Assembly (NCBI GenBank): GCA_046730475.1
Contig: JBKPIY010000004.1
Coordinates: 1 to 40,595, forward strand
Length of the DNA: 40,595 nucleotides
Direction of reading: 5' to 3'
Source of the DNA: JBKPIY01 sp046730475
Lineage (GTDB): Bacteria > Actinomycetota > Thermoleophilia > Solirubrobacterales > 70-9
The position numbers were made by a program, and so were the translations under genes. Shown piece after piece: positions 1 to 7,801 of this stretch. The notes beneath the pieces are model-generated. The model ran no database searches. It had not been told where the DNA came from and worked only from the letters and a program-made list of their open reading frames with translations. The first letter of the stretch is position 1. Each line of letters starts with the position of its first letter.

Positions 1-2
1 AC

Positions 3-1838
3 CCCGCCTGGACGATCCAGGCCTATATGTCCCTGTTGGGCGGCCTCCTGGCGGTGTCCATGACCGAGATCGCCAGGCCGCTCGTTCCCTCCGGCCCGGT
101 GCGGGCCGCGGTCGCCTTCGTCGCCGCCCAGCCGGCATTGCTGGTCGGCTACGTCCTCTGGGGCGGGATCAAGGAGATCGAGGCGGCGTCGCTGATCGCC
201 CTCTCGGCAGCGTTGGTCCCGGCGGGGCTGGACCAGAGGCGCGGCGCCGCGTCCGTGGTCCCCCTGTCCCTGTCCGTCGCCGCCCTGCTGCTGGTGCTCA
301 GCCCCGGGGGCGGGATCTGGCTGCTCGCCATCCTCGGCGTTCCCCTGCTGCTCCTGTGGACGCGCTCGCCGGCGGCCGCGGTGACCTCCGCCGGGGTGAT
401 CGGCGCGATCGCCGTCGTCTTCCTCCTGCCGCTGATGAGCGGGGGCAAGCTGGTGCCTCCCACCTCCGAGCCGCTCACGAGCGCCAACGCCAAGGGCAAC
501 CTGATCCATCCGCTCAGCGGGTGGCAGGCGTTCGGCATCTGGCCGGTCGGCGATTTCCGGCTGCGGCCGGACCAGGGCGCGGTCACCGCGATCGCGATCG
601 CCGTGACGGCGGCGCTCGGCGTGGTCGGGACGGTGCTGGCGGCTCGGCGCCGTGCCCTCGCCCCCCTCCTCTACGTGGCGAGCACGGTGGTCGGCGCCGC
701 GGCGCTGGTGCTGATCGGCTCACCATGGGTCGACGGAAAGGCGCTCGCGACCGCCTCCCCGGCGTTCTTGTTCGCGGCCGGGCTCGGGATCGCCCTCCTC
801 TACGGCGGCGGGATGAGGATCCAGGCCGCGCTCGCCGGGGTGATCGTGGCGGGCGGGGTCCTGACCTCGAACGTGCTCAGCTACCGGGACGTCAACCTCG
901 CCCCGCACGGTCAGTTCGTCGAGCTCGAGAGGATCGGCCACCAGATCGACGGCGAGGGCCCCACCCTGATGACCGAGTACAGCCCCTACGGTGCCCGTCA
1001 CTTCCTCCGCGACGCGGACCCGGAGTCGGCCTCGGAGCTTCGCCGCCGGCCGGACACGCTGCGCACGGGCGAAGAGCTGAAGAAGGGCTTCAGCGCCGAT
1101 ACCGACGAGTTCCGGCTCGGGTCGATCATGCAGTACCGGACCCTGGTCCTGAGGCGCTCCCCGGCCCAGAGCCGCCCGCCGGAGCCCTACCAGCTCACCT
1201 ACCGGGGCCGGTACTACGACGTCTGGCAGCGCCCGCCGGGGTCCCAGGGCGCGGTTATCGCCCATCTTCCGCTCGGGACCGACGTCGATCCGGCCTCGGT
1301 GCCGGCCTGCGACCGGGTGCGCGCCCTGGCCGCGAGCGCCGGGCCCGGCGATCTTCTGGCCGTCGTGTCACGCGGGCCCGTGGGGGCACTGGGGCTCGCC
1401 GGCGCCACCTACCCGAGTGAGTGGGCTGAGGGCGCCAGCGCCGGGTTCCCGGAGCCCCGGGACGAGGGGCAGCTGAGCGGTGTCGTCCCGTGGCCCGGGC
1501 CGCCGGGCCCGGTCGACGTCTGGCTCGGCGGCAGCGTGCGCGGCGGGCTCACGGCCACCCTCAACGGCGCGGAGTCCGCCACCGTCAGGCACGAGCTGAA
1601 CAACCACGGCCAGTACCTCTTCCTGGGCCAGGCCAACGCCCTGGCCGGCCCCAACCAGCTCACCCTCGACTACTCGGGCCCCGACCTGCATCCCGGCAGC
1701 GAGGGCGGTGGTTTTCCGATCGGCCCGGCGGTGCTGTCACCCGCCCACGAGAGCCTCGCCGTCTCCCGGTTCAGTCCCGACGATGCCGGCTCGCTGTGCG
1801 GCCACCGCTGGGACTGGATCGAGTTGGTTCGGGGCTGA
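3..1838 (+). CDS. Polytopic membrane protein with C-terminal soluble domain, 5' end outside window
   Basis: The reading frame is already open at base 3 and the first in-frame ATG at base 27 lies inside a hydrophobic stretch, so the true start is probably upstream of the window. The first ~300 visible residues hold about nine or ten membrane segments separated by very short loops. The last ~310 residues are hydrophilic, include an aromatic motif (YRGRYYDVW) and probably lie outside the membrane. This layout resembles GT-C type glycosyltransferases or other envelope polymer proteins, but I recognise no diagnostic motif and the N-terminus, where a GT-C catalytic Asp would lie, is missing. Function is left open. 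It converges on the cyclase-like gene with only 16 bases between the two stop codons and no convincing terminator hairpin there. Confidence 0.8.
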   Translation, partial: PAWTIQAYMSLLGGLLAVSMTEIARPLVPSGPVRAAVAFVAAQPALLVGYVLWGGIKEIEAASLIALSAALVPAGLDQRRGAASVVPLSLSVAALLLVLSPGGGIWLLAILGVPLLLLWTRSPAAAVTSAGVIGAIAVVFLLPLMSGGKLVPPTSEPLTSANAKGNLIHPLSGWQAFGIWPVGDFRLRPDQGAVTAIAIAVTAALGVVGTVLAARRRALAPLLYVASTVVGAAALVLIGSPWVDGKALATASPAFLFAAGLGIALLYGGGMRIQAALAGVIVAGGVLTSNVLSYRDVNLAPHGQFVELERIGHQIDGEGPTLMTEYSPYGARHFLRDADPESASELRRRPDTLRTGEELKKGFSADTDEFRLGSIMQYRTLVLRRSPAQSRPPEPYQLTYRGRYYDVWQRPPGSQGAVIAHLPLGTDVDPASVPACDRVRALAASAGPGDLLAVVSRGPVGALGLAGATYPSEWAEGASAGFPEPRDEGQLSGVVPWPGPPGPVDVWLGGSVRGGLTATLNGAESATVRHELNNHGQYLFLGQANALAGPNQLTLDYSGPDLHPGSEGGGFPIGPAVLSPAHESLAVSRFSPDDAGSLCGHRWDWIELVRG

Positions 1839-1854
1839 GCCGACCGGAGGGAAG

Positions 1855-4800
1855 CTAGGTGGAGCCAGCCGCAACCGCCTCGCGGGCGGCGCGGATCTGC
1901 TCGACCTCGACGATCTGACGATTGGCGGAGGCCACCTTTTCGGCCTCGTCGAGCGCCTCCGGCGCACCCGGCTCGCGGGCAGCGCTACGCGCCTGCGCCA
2001 GGACGCGCAGGGCCCGGGGAAGCGACCAGCGCAACCCCCGCTCGCGGGTGACAGCGGCGCCTCGCTCCGCCCGCTCGAGCGCCTCCGGCACCCTGTCGAC
2101 GCCGAGCAGCGCCTCAGCGATCAGCGCCTCTCGCCATCCCTCCGCCTCGCCCCCCTTCCCCATCGCCTCCCGGTAGAGGCGATCGGCGCGGCTGAGGTAT
2201 TTGAGCGCCTCCTCCGCCTCCCTCCGTTCGAGGTACACGAACCCGAGATTGGTCAGCGCCCAATGCCTCGAGAAGACGTCGCCGAGACGCTCGGTGAGCT
2301 CGTAATTGCGCTGCGCCAGCCCGAGGGCGGCGTCGAGGGCGCCTCGCACCGCCAGCAGCGCAGCGAGGTTCCCGCGCGTCCAGCTCTCGGTCTCGGGGTC
2401 GCCCTCCTCCCCGGCGATCCTCAGGGCAGCCTCGAATAGCTCCTCGCTGGCGTCGAACTCGCCCCGGTCCCGCCGGATCGCGGCCTTCACCATCAGACAC
2501 CACGCGTAGGGGCAGCCGATGATGATCCCCGCGCCGGCGCTATGGTCGCCGTCGGCGATCTCGAGCGCCTCGTCCAGGAGGCGCTCGCAGCGGTCGAAGT
2601 CGCCCGCGCACAGGTACGCGTACGCGCCGGCCGTGCGAATCGCCGCCCGGAGCGCATCGTCCCCCGACCGGTCGGCGAGGGCGATCGCCTCGTGGACCGC
2701 CTGGAGCCACTCCGCAACGGTTTGGGTCAGGCCCGGACGGGCCGACTCCAGCATCCGCAGCAGGGTGAGCGAGCGCAGGTCGCCGGTTCGGGTGGCGATC
2801 TCGCGCGCCTCCTCCACCAGCGCATCGACCCGCTCCGGATCCATCCCCAGCCGCCAGGCGTAGTCGAGCTGGAGGAGCCGCGAGAAGACGCCGAGGGTCG
2901 AGGTCTCGTCGTCCTCGGGGAGCTGGGATGCCAACTCGGAGACCTTCGTCCAGAGGCGGAGAGCGTCACGAGGGTGGCCGTAGCCGGCCCAGTGGGCGGC
3001 CCGAGCGTTCCAGCGCGCCGCCTCCAGGATCTCCCCACCCTGCTCGAGATGCTGGGCGATCAGCGCCGCCAGCTCGTCGTGGCGGTCGGGGTTGAGCTCG
3101 ATCAGCGCCTGGGCGGTGGCGGTGTGGGCAGTGGCGCGCTGCTCGCCGAGCTGGGAGCCGTAGGCGACCTCTCGGGTCAGCGGGTGGCTGAAGGCGAGCA
3201 CGCGCTCCGGGTAGATCTCCGCCTCGTACAGGAAGCCCGCGCCGATCAGCTCCCTCAGCCCCCCCGCCAGGGCCTCGTCGTCGAGCCCGGAAACGCGCCG
3301 AAGCGCCGGCTCGGGAACCTCCTTTCCGATTACAGATGCGGCTTGCAGCAGCGCTTTGGCGGCCGCCAGGCGGTCGATTCGCGCGGCGAGGATCGCCTGG
3401 ACGGTCGCGGGCACCCTGGTGTCGCCGATCGGCTTCGTCAGCCGGTAGGAGCCGCGGTCGCCTTCCAGGTTCCCGGCCTCGACCAGCTCGCGGACAACCT
3501 CCTCGATGAAGAACGGGTTGCCGCCGGTCCGTTCGTGAATCAGCTCGGCGAGCCCGTCGAGGGAGGGATCGTCACCGGCGAGGTCCGCCAGCAGCTCGCG
3601 CGTCGACTCGAGTCCGAGCGGCAGTAGCGAGATCCGCCGGTAGACGGGCGAGTTGGTCCACTCGGCGTCGTACTCGGGCCGGAAGTTGACCACCGCCACG
3701 GTCGGGGTTCCCTCGACCGCGGCCACCATCTCCGCGAGGAACGCCTCGCTGCCCTCGTCCATCCAGTGCAGGTCCTCGATCACGTTGACGACGACCTCCG
3801 TACGGCCCGGGACCCGATATAGCCGCCTGATCACCCCGCGGAGCAGGCGCTCCCTCGCCTCGGCGCTGACCTGGGGCGCGGGGCGCTCAGGGTCGGGGAT
3901 GGCGAGGAAGTCGAAGATCAGCGGGAGATCGTCGGAGAAGCCCGGATCGAGCAGCAGCAGCCGGCCGGCGATCTTCTCCCGTGCGACCCGCTCGGGATCG
4001 TGATCCTCGATCCCGAAGTAAGCGCGCAGCATCTGCAGCACCGGCATGAAGGGAATCGCCTCACCGTGCGCTTGGGCCTGCGCCTCGTAGACCGCGATCC
4101 CCTGCGCCCGTGAGCGCTCGGCGAACTCGTGACAGAGGCGGCTCTTCCCCACCCCCGGGTCCGCGACGATCCCGATCACCTCTCCGCGTCCCTGCTTGGC
4201 GTGCTCGAGCGCCAGCTCGAGAGTCTTCATCTCCTCGGCCCTCCCGACGAATCGCGACAGGCCCCGCTCCCGTGAGAGGTCGAGTCGCGAGCGCGCCGGC
4301 CCGGCCCCGATCATTTCGTAGACGCGGACCGGGTGACTCGCTCCCTTGACGTCGAATTCGCCCAGATCCTCCAGCTCCAGATAGCCCCCGGCGAGCTTGG
4401 CGGTGTGCTCGGTGAGATAGGCCTTGCCCGGCTCCGCGAGGGCTTCCATTCGCTGCGCGAGCCCGACGGTGTGGCCGACGGCCGTGTACTCGGGCTCGCT
4501 CTCCCCCCCGATCATCCCGGCCACCACCTCGCCGGAGTTGATCCCGATCCGCACCGAGAAGCTCAGCCCCTTCGTCCGGCGCAGCTCGGTCGCGTACTCG
4601 GAGACCAGCTCTCCCATGCGGAGCGCCGCGAAGCAGGCCCGCGCGGCGTGGTCCTCGTGCGCGATCGGAGCCCCGAACAGAGCCATGATCCCGTCGCCGG
4701 TGAACTTGTCGACCGTTCCCTCGAAGCGACGGACCCCAGCGGAGAGCAGGGAGAAGAAGCGCTGCATGATCTCGCGCCATTCCTCCGGATCCACCTGCTC

Positions 4801-5094
4801 GGCCATGTCCATCGACCCCTTGACGTCGGCGAACAGGACCGTCACCTGCTTGCGCTCCCCGTCGATCTCGGGTTGGGCCGCGCTCTCCGCGGCCCGCTCG
4901 GTGGTGGGCGCGTCGCCGAGGCGGGCGCCGCAGGAGTTGCAGAATGCCTGGCCAGCCGGGTTCTCAGCGCCGCAGCGGGGACACGGCAGGCTCTGGGCAA
5001 GGCTGGCGCCGCAGTTACCGCAGTACCGGGATCCCGTCGGGTTGGCCGCCCCGCAGGCAGCGCATGGGTCCTTTTGTGGCGGCATCTCGCTCAT
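1855..5094 (-). CDS. Zinc-ribbon / class III cyclase-like / AAA ATPase / TPR regulator
   Basis: A 1079-aa multidomain signalling protein. Two double-CxxC zinc ribbons lie at residues 11-29 and 38-56. A class III nucleotide cyclase homology domain follows (about 82-262) with both metal-binding Asp residues (FADVKGS, D90; FTGDGIMALF, D134). A P-loop ATPase domain begins near 282, with the Walker A-like ADPGVGKS at 311-318 (Ala replaces the first Gly) and Walker B ending in ED at 440-441. Helical TPR-type repeats fill roughly 690-1050. In the segment that normally reads VNLAAR, this protein has VGLAQRM: the catalytic Asn is Gly while the Arg is kept, so cyclase activity is doubtful. This domain order is common in actinobacterial and proteobacterial stand-alone regulators. 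The ATG at 5094 is preceded by a purine-rich GGAGAGGGG and, further up, a TACCCT hexamer at 5116-5121. Confidence 0.92.
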   Translation of the reverse strand: MSEMPPQKDPCAACGAANPTGSRYCGNCGASLAQSLPCPRCGAENPAGQAFCNSCGARLGDAPTTERAAESAAQPEIDGERKQVTVLFADVKGSMDMAEQVDPEEWREIMQRFFSLLSAGVRRFEGTVDKFTGDGIMALFGAPIAHEDHAARACFAALRMGELVSEYATELRRTKGLSFSVRIGINSGEVVAGMIGGESEPEYTAVGHTVGLAQRMEALAEPGKAYLTEHTAKLAGGYLELEDLGEFDVKGASHPVRVYEMIGAGPARSRLDLSRERGLSRFVGRAEEMKTLELALEHAKQGRGEVIGIVADPGVGKSRLCHEFAERSRAQGIAVYEAQAQAHGEAIPFMPVLQMLRAYFGIEDHDPERVAREKIAGRLLLLDPGFSDDLPLIFDFLAIPDPERPAPQVSAEARERLLRGVIRRLYRVPGRTEVVVNVIEDLHWMDEGSEAFLAEMVAAVEGTPTVAVVNFRPEYDAEWTNSPVYRRISLLPLGLESTRELLADLAGDDPSLDGLAELIHERTGGNPFFIEEVVRELVEAGNLEGDRGSYRLTKPIGDTRVPATVQAILAARIDRLAAAKALLQAASVIGKEVPEPALRRVSGLDDEALAGGLRELIGAGFLYEAEIYPERVLAFSHPLTREVAYGSQLGEQRATAHTATAQALIELNPDRHDELAALIAQHLEQGGEILEAARWNARAAHWAGYGHPRDALRLWTKVSELASQLPEDDETSTLGVFSRLLQLDYAWRLGMDPERVDALVEEAREIATRTGDLRSLTLLRMLESARPGLTQTVAEWLQAVHEAIALADRSGDDALRAAIRTAGAYAYLCAGDFDRCERLLDEALEIADGDHSAGAGIIIGCPYAWCLMVKAAIRRDRGEFDASEELFEAALRIAGEEGDPETESWTRGNLAALLAVRGALDAALGLAQRNYELTERLGDVFSRHWALTNLGFVYLERREAEEALKYLSRADRLYREAMGKGGEAEGWREALIAEALLGVDRVPEALERAERGAAVTRERGLRWSLPRALRVLAQARSAAREPGAPEALDEAEKVASANRQIVEVEQIRAAREAVAAGST

Positions 5095-5163
5095 CCCCTC
5101 TCCATCCCCGCCCCTAGGGTACGGGGCGAAGGCGTGTCCGGCGCGACCGGGCCCGATCGGCGG

Positions 5164-6138
5164 TCAGTCCCCGAGCAGTCCCATCTCCTCGAGCGTGCGG
5201 CGAAGGCCGTCCTCGAGCGGGGTGGGGATCCAGCCGAGCTCGCGCTGGGCCCTGGAGCTGTCGGGGCGGGCCTGCCAGTTGAAGAAGTAGACCTGGCCGC
5301 GGGAGACCATCGGGGGGCGGTGGGTCAGGCGCGAGATCTCCTCGCCCGCGGCGGCGAAGGCGCGCGCCACCGGCAGCGGCATCGTCGGCGGCACCCGGCC
5401 GCGGCCGGCGATCGCGACCACCGTGCGGGCGAGGTCGCGGAAGTCGGCGTAGTCGTCGCTGAGGATGTAGCGCTCGCCGTCGGCGCCCTTGTCCGCCGCG
5501 AGCAGGTGGCCCCGGGCGAGGCCCTCGCTGAAGACCATCCCGGCGCCCCCGGGCGGCAGGACCGGAAGCCGCTTTCGCACCAGCGGCCCGAACATGCCCG
5601 TGTCGAAGGAGACGCTGGCGGAGGGGCCCGGCCCGTACACGGCGGACGGGTTCACGATCACCACCTCGAGCCGATCGCGCTCGCCCAGCACCAGCTCCTC
5701 GGCGTGCTGCTTGGAGCGCTCGTAGGCGGTCCCCTTCGGATAGTCGGCGACCATCGTCTCGTCGAAGCGGCCGCCCCGCTCGGCATCGAACACGTCGATG
5801 GTCGAGGTGTGGATCAGGCGCCGCGCCCCCGCCTCCCTCGCCGCCCGGGCGAGGTCGCGGCTGCCGACGGCGTTCACCCGGTCGAAGATGCCATCGTCGC
5901 GGACCCATTGCTCGGGCAACCCCATCGCGTTGAAGACGAGCTCGCAGCCGGCCACTGCGCCGGCGAGCGTGTCCGGCTCGGCGACGTCGCCCCGGACCGG
6001 CTCGGCGCCGGGCGGGAGGACGGCGCCGCCGCGCTCGGGGCTTCGGAGCAGGGCGCGAACCTCGTCGCCGCGCTCGAGCAGGGCCCGGGCGATCGCCCAG
6101 CCGACCTTGCCGGTCGCCCCGGTGACGAGCACGCGCAT
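5164..6138 (-). CDS. Extended SDR family NAD(P)-dependent epimerase/dehydratase
   Basis: A 324-aa extended short-chain dehydrogenase/reductase. It starts with the Rossmann motif TGATGKVG near residue 7 and has the active-site YxxxK as YERSK, with the upstream Ser in HTSTIDVF. It belongs to the NAD-epimerase/dihydroflavonol-reductase-like group, which acts on sugar nucleotides or on steroid or terpenoid alcohols; the substrate cannot be read from sequence. The start at 6138 gives the Rossmann fold its normal N-terminus and has no Shine-Dalgarno, but TAGGAT lies exactly six bases upstream, predicting a leaderless message. The cyclase-like gene follows 69 bases downstream in the same direction. 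It is divergent from the nitrilase-TetR pair across a repeat-rich region. Confidence 0.9.
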   Translation of the reverse strand: MRVLVTGATGKVGWAIARALLERGDEVRALLRSPERGGAVLPPGAEPVRGDVAEPDTLAGAVAGCELVFNAMGLPEQWVRDDGIFDRVNAVGSRDLARAAREAGARRLIHTSTIDVFDAERGGRFDETMVADYPKGTAYERSKQHAEELVLGERDRLEVVIVNPSAVYGPGPSASVSFDTGMFGPLVRKRLPVLPPGGAGMVFSEGLARGHLLAADKGADGERYILSDDYADFRDLARTVVAIAGRGRVPPTMPLPVARAFAAAGEEISRLTHRPPMVSRGQVYFFNWQARPDSSRAQRELGWIPTPLEDGLRRTLEEMGLLGD

Positions 6139-6144
6139 GGGAGG

Positions 6145-6150
6145 ATCCTA
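6145..6150 (-). promoter_or_regulatory. Predicted -10 hexamer (TAGGAT), leaderless promoter of the SDR gene
   Basis: TAGGAT read on the minus strand, six bases from the ATG at 6138. A normal -10 to +1 distance puts transcription start at the ATG. No convincing -35 is visible. Confidence 0.55.
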
Positions 6151-6179
6151 TGTCGCGACGCGCTCCTCGTGGTCGAGGG

Positions 6180-6256
6180 GGTGCCCAGCCGTCCGTGTGG
6201 GCGGCGGCAATCGGGCACCACCTGTGGCAATCGGGCGGTGCCCGTCGGCGATCGGC
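6180..6256. promoter_or_regulatory. Direct and inverted repeats in the divergent SDR/nitrilase region
   Basis: GGCAATCGGGC occurs exactly at 6206-6216 and 6226-6236, and a degenerate copy (GGCGATCGGC) at 6247-6256, so the three copies start 20 and 21 bases apart, on one face of the helix. Three 7-base arms overlap this: GGTGCCC at 6180-6186, its complement GGGCACC at 6213-6219, and GGTGCCC again at 6237-6243. Either outer arm can pair with the middle one. The block lies upstream of both predicted transcription starts, so protein binding is more likely than RNA folding. Confidence 0.5.
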
Positions 6257-6260
6257 GCTA

Positions 6261-6276
6261 GATTGACTGGTCAATC
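6261..6276. promoter_or_regulatory. Palindromic operator, probably for the TetR regulator at 7155
   Basis: GATTGAC-TG-GTCAATC is a perfect inverted repeat with 7-base arms and a 2-base centre, a typical size and form for a TetR-family operator. It lies 51 bases before the nitrilase start, in front of the two-gene unit that encodes a TetR regulator, so autoregulation is the simplest reading (inference). Confidence 0.65.
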
Positions 6277-6286
6277 AGCCGACCCG

Positions 6287-6307
6287 GCCGGCGCCCAAGG
6301 CGCCGGC
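6287..6307 (+). promoter_or_regulatory. Perfect 9-bp hairpin in the nitrilase leader
   Basis: GCCGGCGCC and GGCGCCGGC flank a CAA loop. It lies between the palindromic operator and the Shine-Dalgarno (AGAGGAG) of the nitrilase gene. There is no T-run, so it is not a classical terminator; it may stabilise or gate the leader. Confidence 0.5.
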
Positions 6308-6327
6308 TAGACGGGGAAAGAGGAGAG

Positions 6328-7155
6328 ATGCGCGCAGCCGCGGTACAGCTCAACTCCACCGACGACAAGGCCCGCAACCTCGAGGTTGCCGAGCGGCTCG
6401 TCCGCGCCGCCGCGGCGGACGGCGCCGGCCTGGCGGTGCTGCCCGAGAAGTGGACGATCCTCGCCGGGCCCGACGAGCTCCGCGCCGGCGCAGAGCCCCT
6501 CGACGGGCCCGCCCTCACCGCCGCCGCCGGCTGGGCCCGCGAGCTCGGCATCCACCTCGTCGCCGGATCGATCGCCGAGTCGGTGACGGGCGGGGATAAG
6601 CTCGCCAACACCTCGGTCCTGATCGGCCCCGACGGGGAGCGGATCGCCGTATACCGAAAGATCCACCTGTTCGACGTGGAAGTCGAGGGGATCTCCTACC
6701 GCGAGTCGGACCTCGAGGATCCCGGCGAGGTGATCGTGGTCGCCGACGCCGGCGACGTCCGGATCGGCCTCAGCGTCTGCTACGACCTCCGCTTCCCCGA
6801 GCTGTACCGGATCCTCGCGGTCCAGGGAGCCCGGGTGATGACCGTCCCCGCGGCGTTCACCCAGCGCACGGGCCGCGACCACTGGCAGGTCCTGCTCCGG
6901 GCGCGGGCGATCGAGAACCAGGCGTTCATCGTCGGCGCCGGCCAGATCGGCGAGGCGCCGCCCCACTACCGAAGCCACGGGCGCTCGGCGATCGTCGATC
7001 CCTGGGGCGTCGTCCTCGCCCAGGCCCCCGACGCCGAATGCTTCGTCGCCGCCGAGCTCGACTTCGCGAGCCAGGACGAGATCCGGGAGAGCCTTCCGTC
7101 GCTCGCGAATCGCCAGCCGCGGTCCTATCGCTGGCCCGAGGAGGTCAGCGCCTGA
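6328..7155 (+). CDS. Carbon-nitrogen hydrolase (Nit1/Nit2-like amidase)
   Basis: A 275-aa single-domain nitrilase-superfamily amidohydrolase, normal length for the family. The catalytic triad is visible: Glu40 in LPEKW, Lys111 in YRKIHLFD and Cys151 in SVCYDLRFPE. The sequence around the Cys is typical of the Nit1/Nit2 branch (omega-amidase or deaminated-glutathione amidase), enzymes that repair or clear amide by-products in the cytoplasm. That substrate class is inferred from family resemblance. A good Shine-Dalgarno (AGAGGAG) precedes the ATG. The stop codon overlaps the start of the TetR gene by one base (TGATG), so the two are translationally coupled and probably both controlled from the operator at 6261-6276. 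Confidence 0.92.
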   Translation: MRAAAVQLNSTDDKARNLEVAERLVRAAAADGAGLAVLPEKWTILAGPDELRAGAEPLDGPALTAAAGWARELGIHLVAGSIAESVTGGDKLANTSVLIGPDGERIAVYRKIHLFDVEVEGISYRESDLEDPGEVIVVADAGDVRIGLSVCYDLRFPELYRILAVQGARVMTVPAAFTQRTGRDHWQVLLRARAIENQAFIVGAGQIGEAPPHYRSHGRSAIVDPWGVVLAQAPDAECFVAAELDFASQDEIRESLPSLANRQPRSYRWPEEVSA

Positions 7156-7775
7156 TGGCGGCCGCCGCGGTGGACAAGCGCCGGGCGATCCTCGACGCCG
7201 CGATTACTGTGTTCGCCCAGCAGGGATTTCACAGCGCCCGGGTCTCCGACGTCGCCACCGAGGCAGGGGTCGCCTACGGCCTCGTCTACCACTACTTCGA
7301 CTCCAAGGACCAGATGCTGAACGAGCTCTTCACCGAGCGCTGGGCCCTGCTTCTGGAGGCGGTCCGCGAGGCCGACCGCACCCTCGACTCCCCGCGCGAG
7401 AAGCTTGCCGCAGCGGCCGCTTTCATCATCGACAGCTATCGCCACGACCCCAACCTGATGAAGGTGATCATCGTCGAGGTCACCCGCGCCGCCAACTCGT
7501 TCGGCCGCACCCACATGCCCGAGATCCGCGAGGCCTACGAGCAGATCGCCAAGATCGTCGCCGACGCCCAGGAGGCGGGCGACTTCCGCGACGACGTCAC
7601 CCCCATCTTCGCGGCGATGCTCTTCTACGGAGCGATCGAGCAGCTGCTGTCGGGCTGGATCTTCGAACTGGCGCCGGCCGACGACGAGGACTTCGATCGG
7701 GCCAAGAGGCTCGTCGTCGACACCATCTGCCGGGGACTCGAGCCGCGGCCCGCGGCTGAGAGCCTCTCGACCTAG
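7155..7775 (+). CDS. TetR/AcrR family transcriptional regulator
   Basis: A 206-aa regulator of normal TetR length. The helix-turn-helix spans about residues 9-56 and ends in the typical GLVYHYFDSKDQML. The all-helical C-terminal ligand domain contains SFGRTHMPEIREAYEQI and a final segment like those of FadR/AcrR-type TetR proteins, which often sense acyl-CoAs or other hydrophobic ligands; the ligand here is unknown. The frame is open further upstream, but the ATG at 7155 was chosen because it overlaps the nitrilase stop codon and places the HTH at the usual distance from the N-terminus. It probably represses its own operon through the palindrome at 6261-6276. Confidence 0.93.
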   Translation: MAAAAVDKRRAILDAAITVFAQQGFHSARVSDVATEAGVAYGLVYHYFDSKDQMLNELFTERWALLLEAVREADRTLDSPREKLAAAAAFIIDSYRHDPNLMKVIIVEVTRAANSFGRTHMPEIREAYEQIAKIVADAQEAGDFRDDVTPIFAAMLFYGAIEQLLSGWIFELAPADDEDFDRAKRLVVDTICRGLEPRPAAESLST

Positions 7776-7786
7776 CGTCCTGGGAA

Positions 7787-7792
7787 TAGCCT
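7787..7792 (+). promoter_or_regulatory. Predicted -10 hexamer (TAGCCT) for the alpha/beta hydrolase
   Basis: TAGCCT ends nine bases before the ATG at 7802, giving a leader of about 0-3 bases. No Shine-Dalgarno is present. Confidence 0.4.
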
Positions 7793-7801
7793 TAGGCCCT
7801 T

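Noticed and set aside
4333..6261. A 642-codon plus-strand open frame across the cyclase N-terminus and the SDR gene
   Set aside because: It is antisense to two genes with clear domains; its translation is Arg/Ala/Gly-rich with no recognisable domain. Long antisense frames are expected at this GC content.
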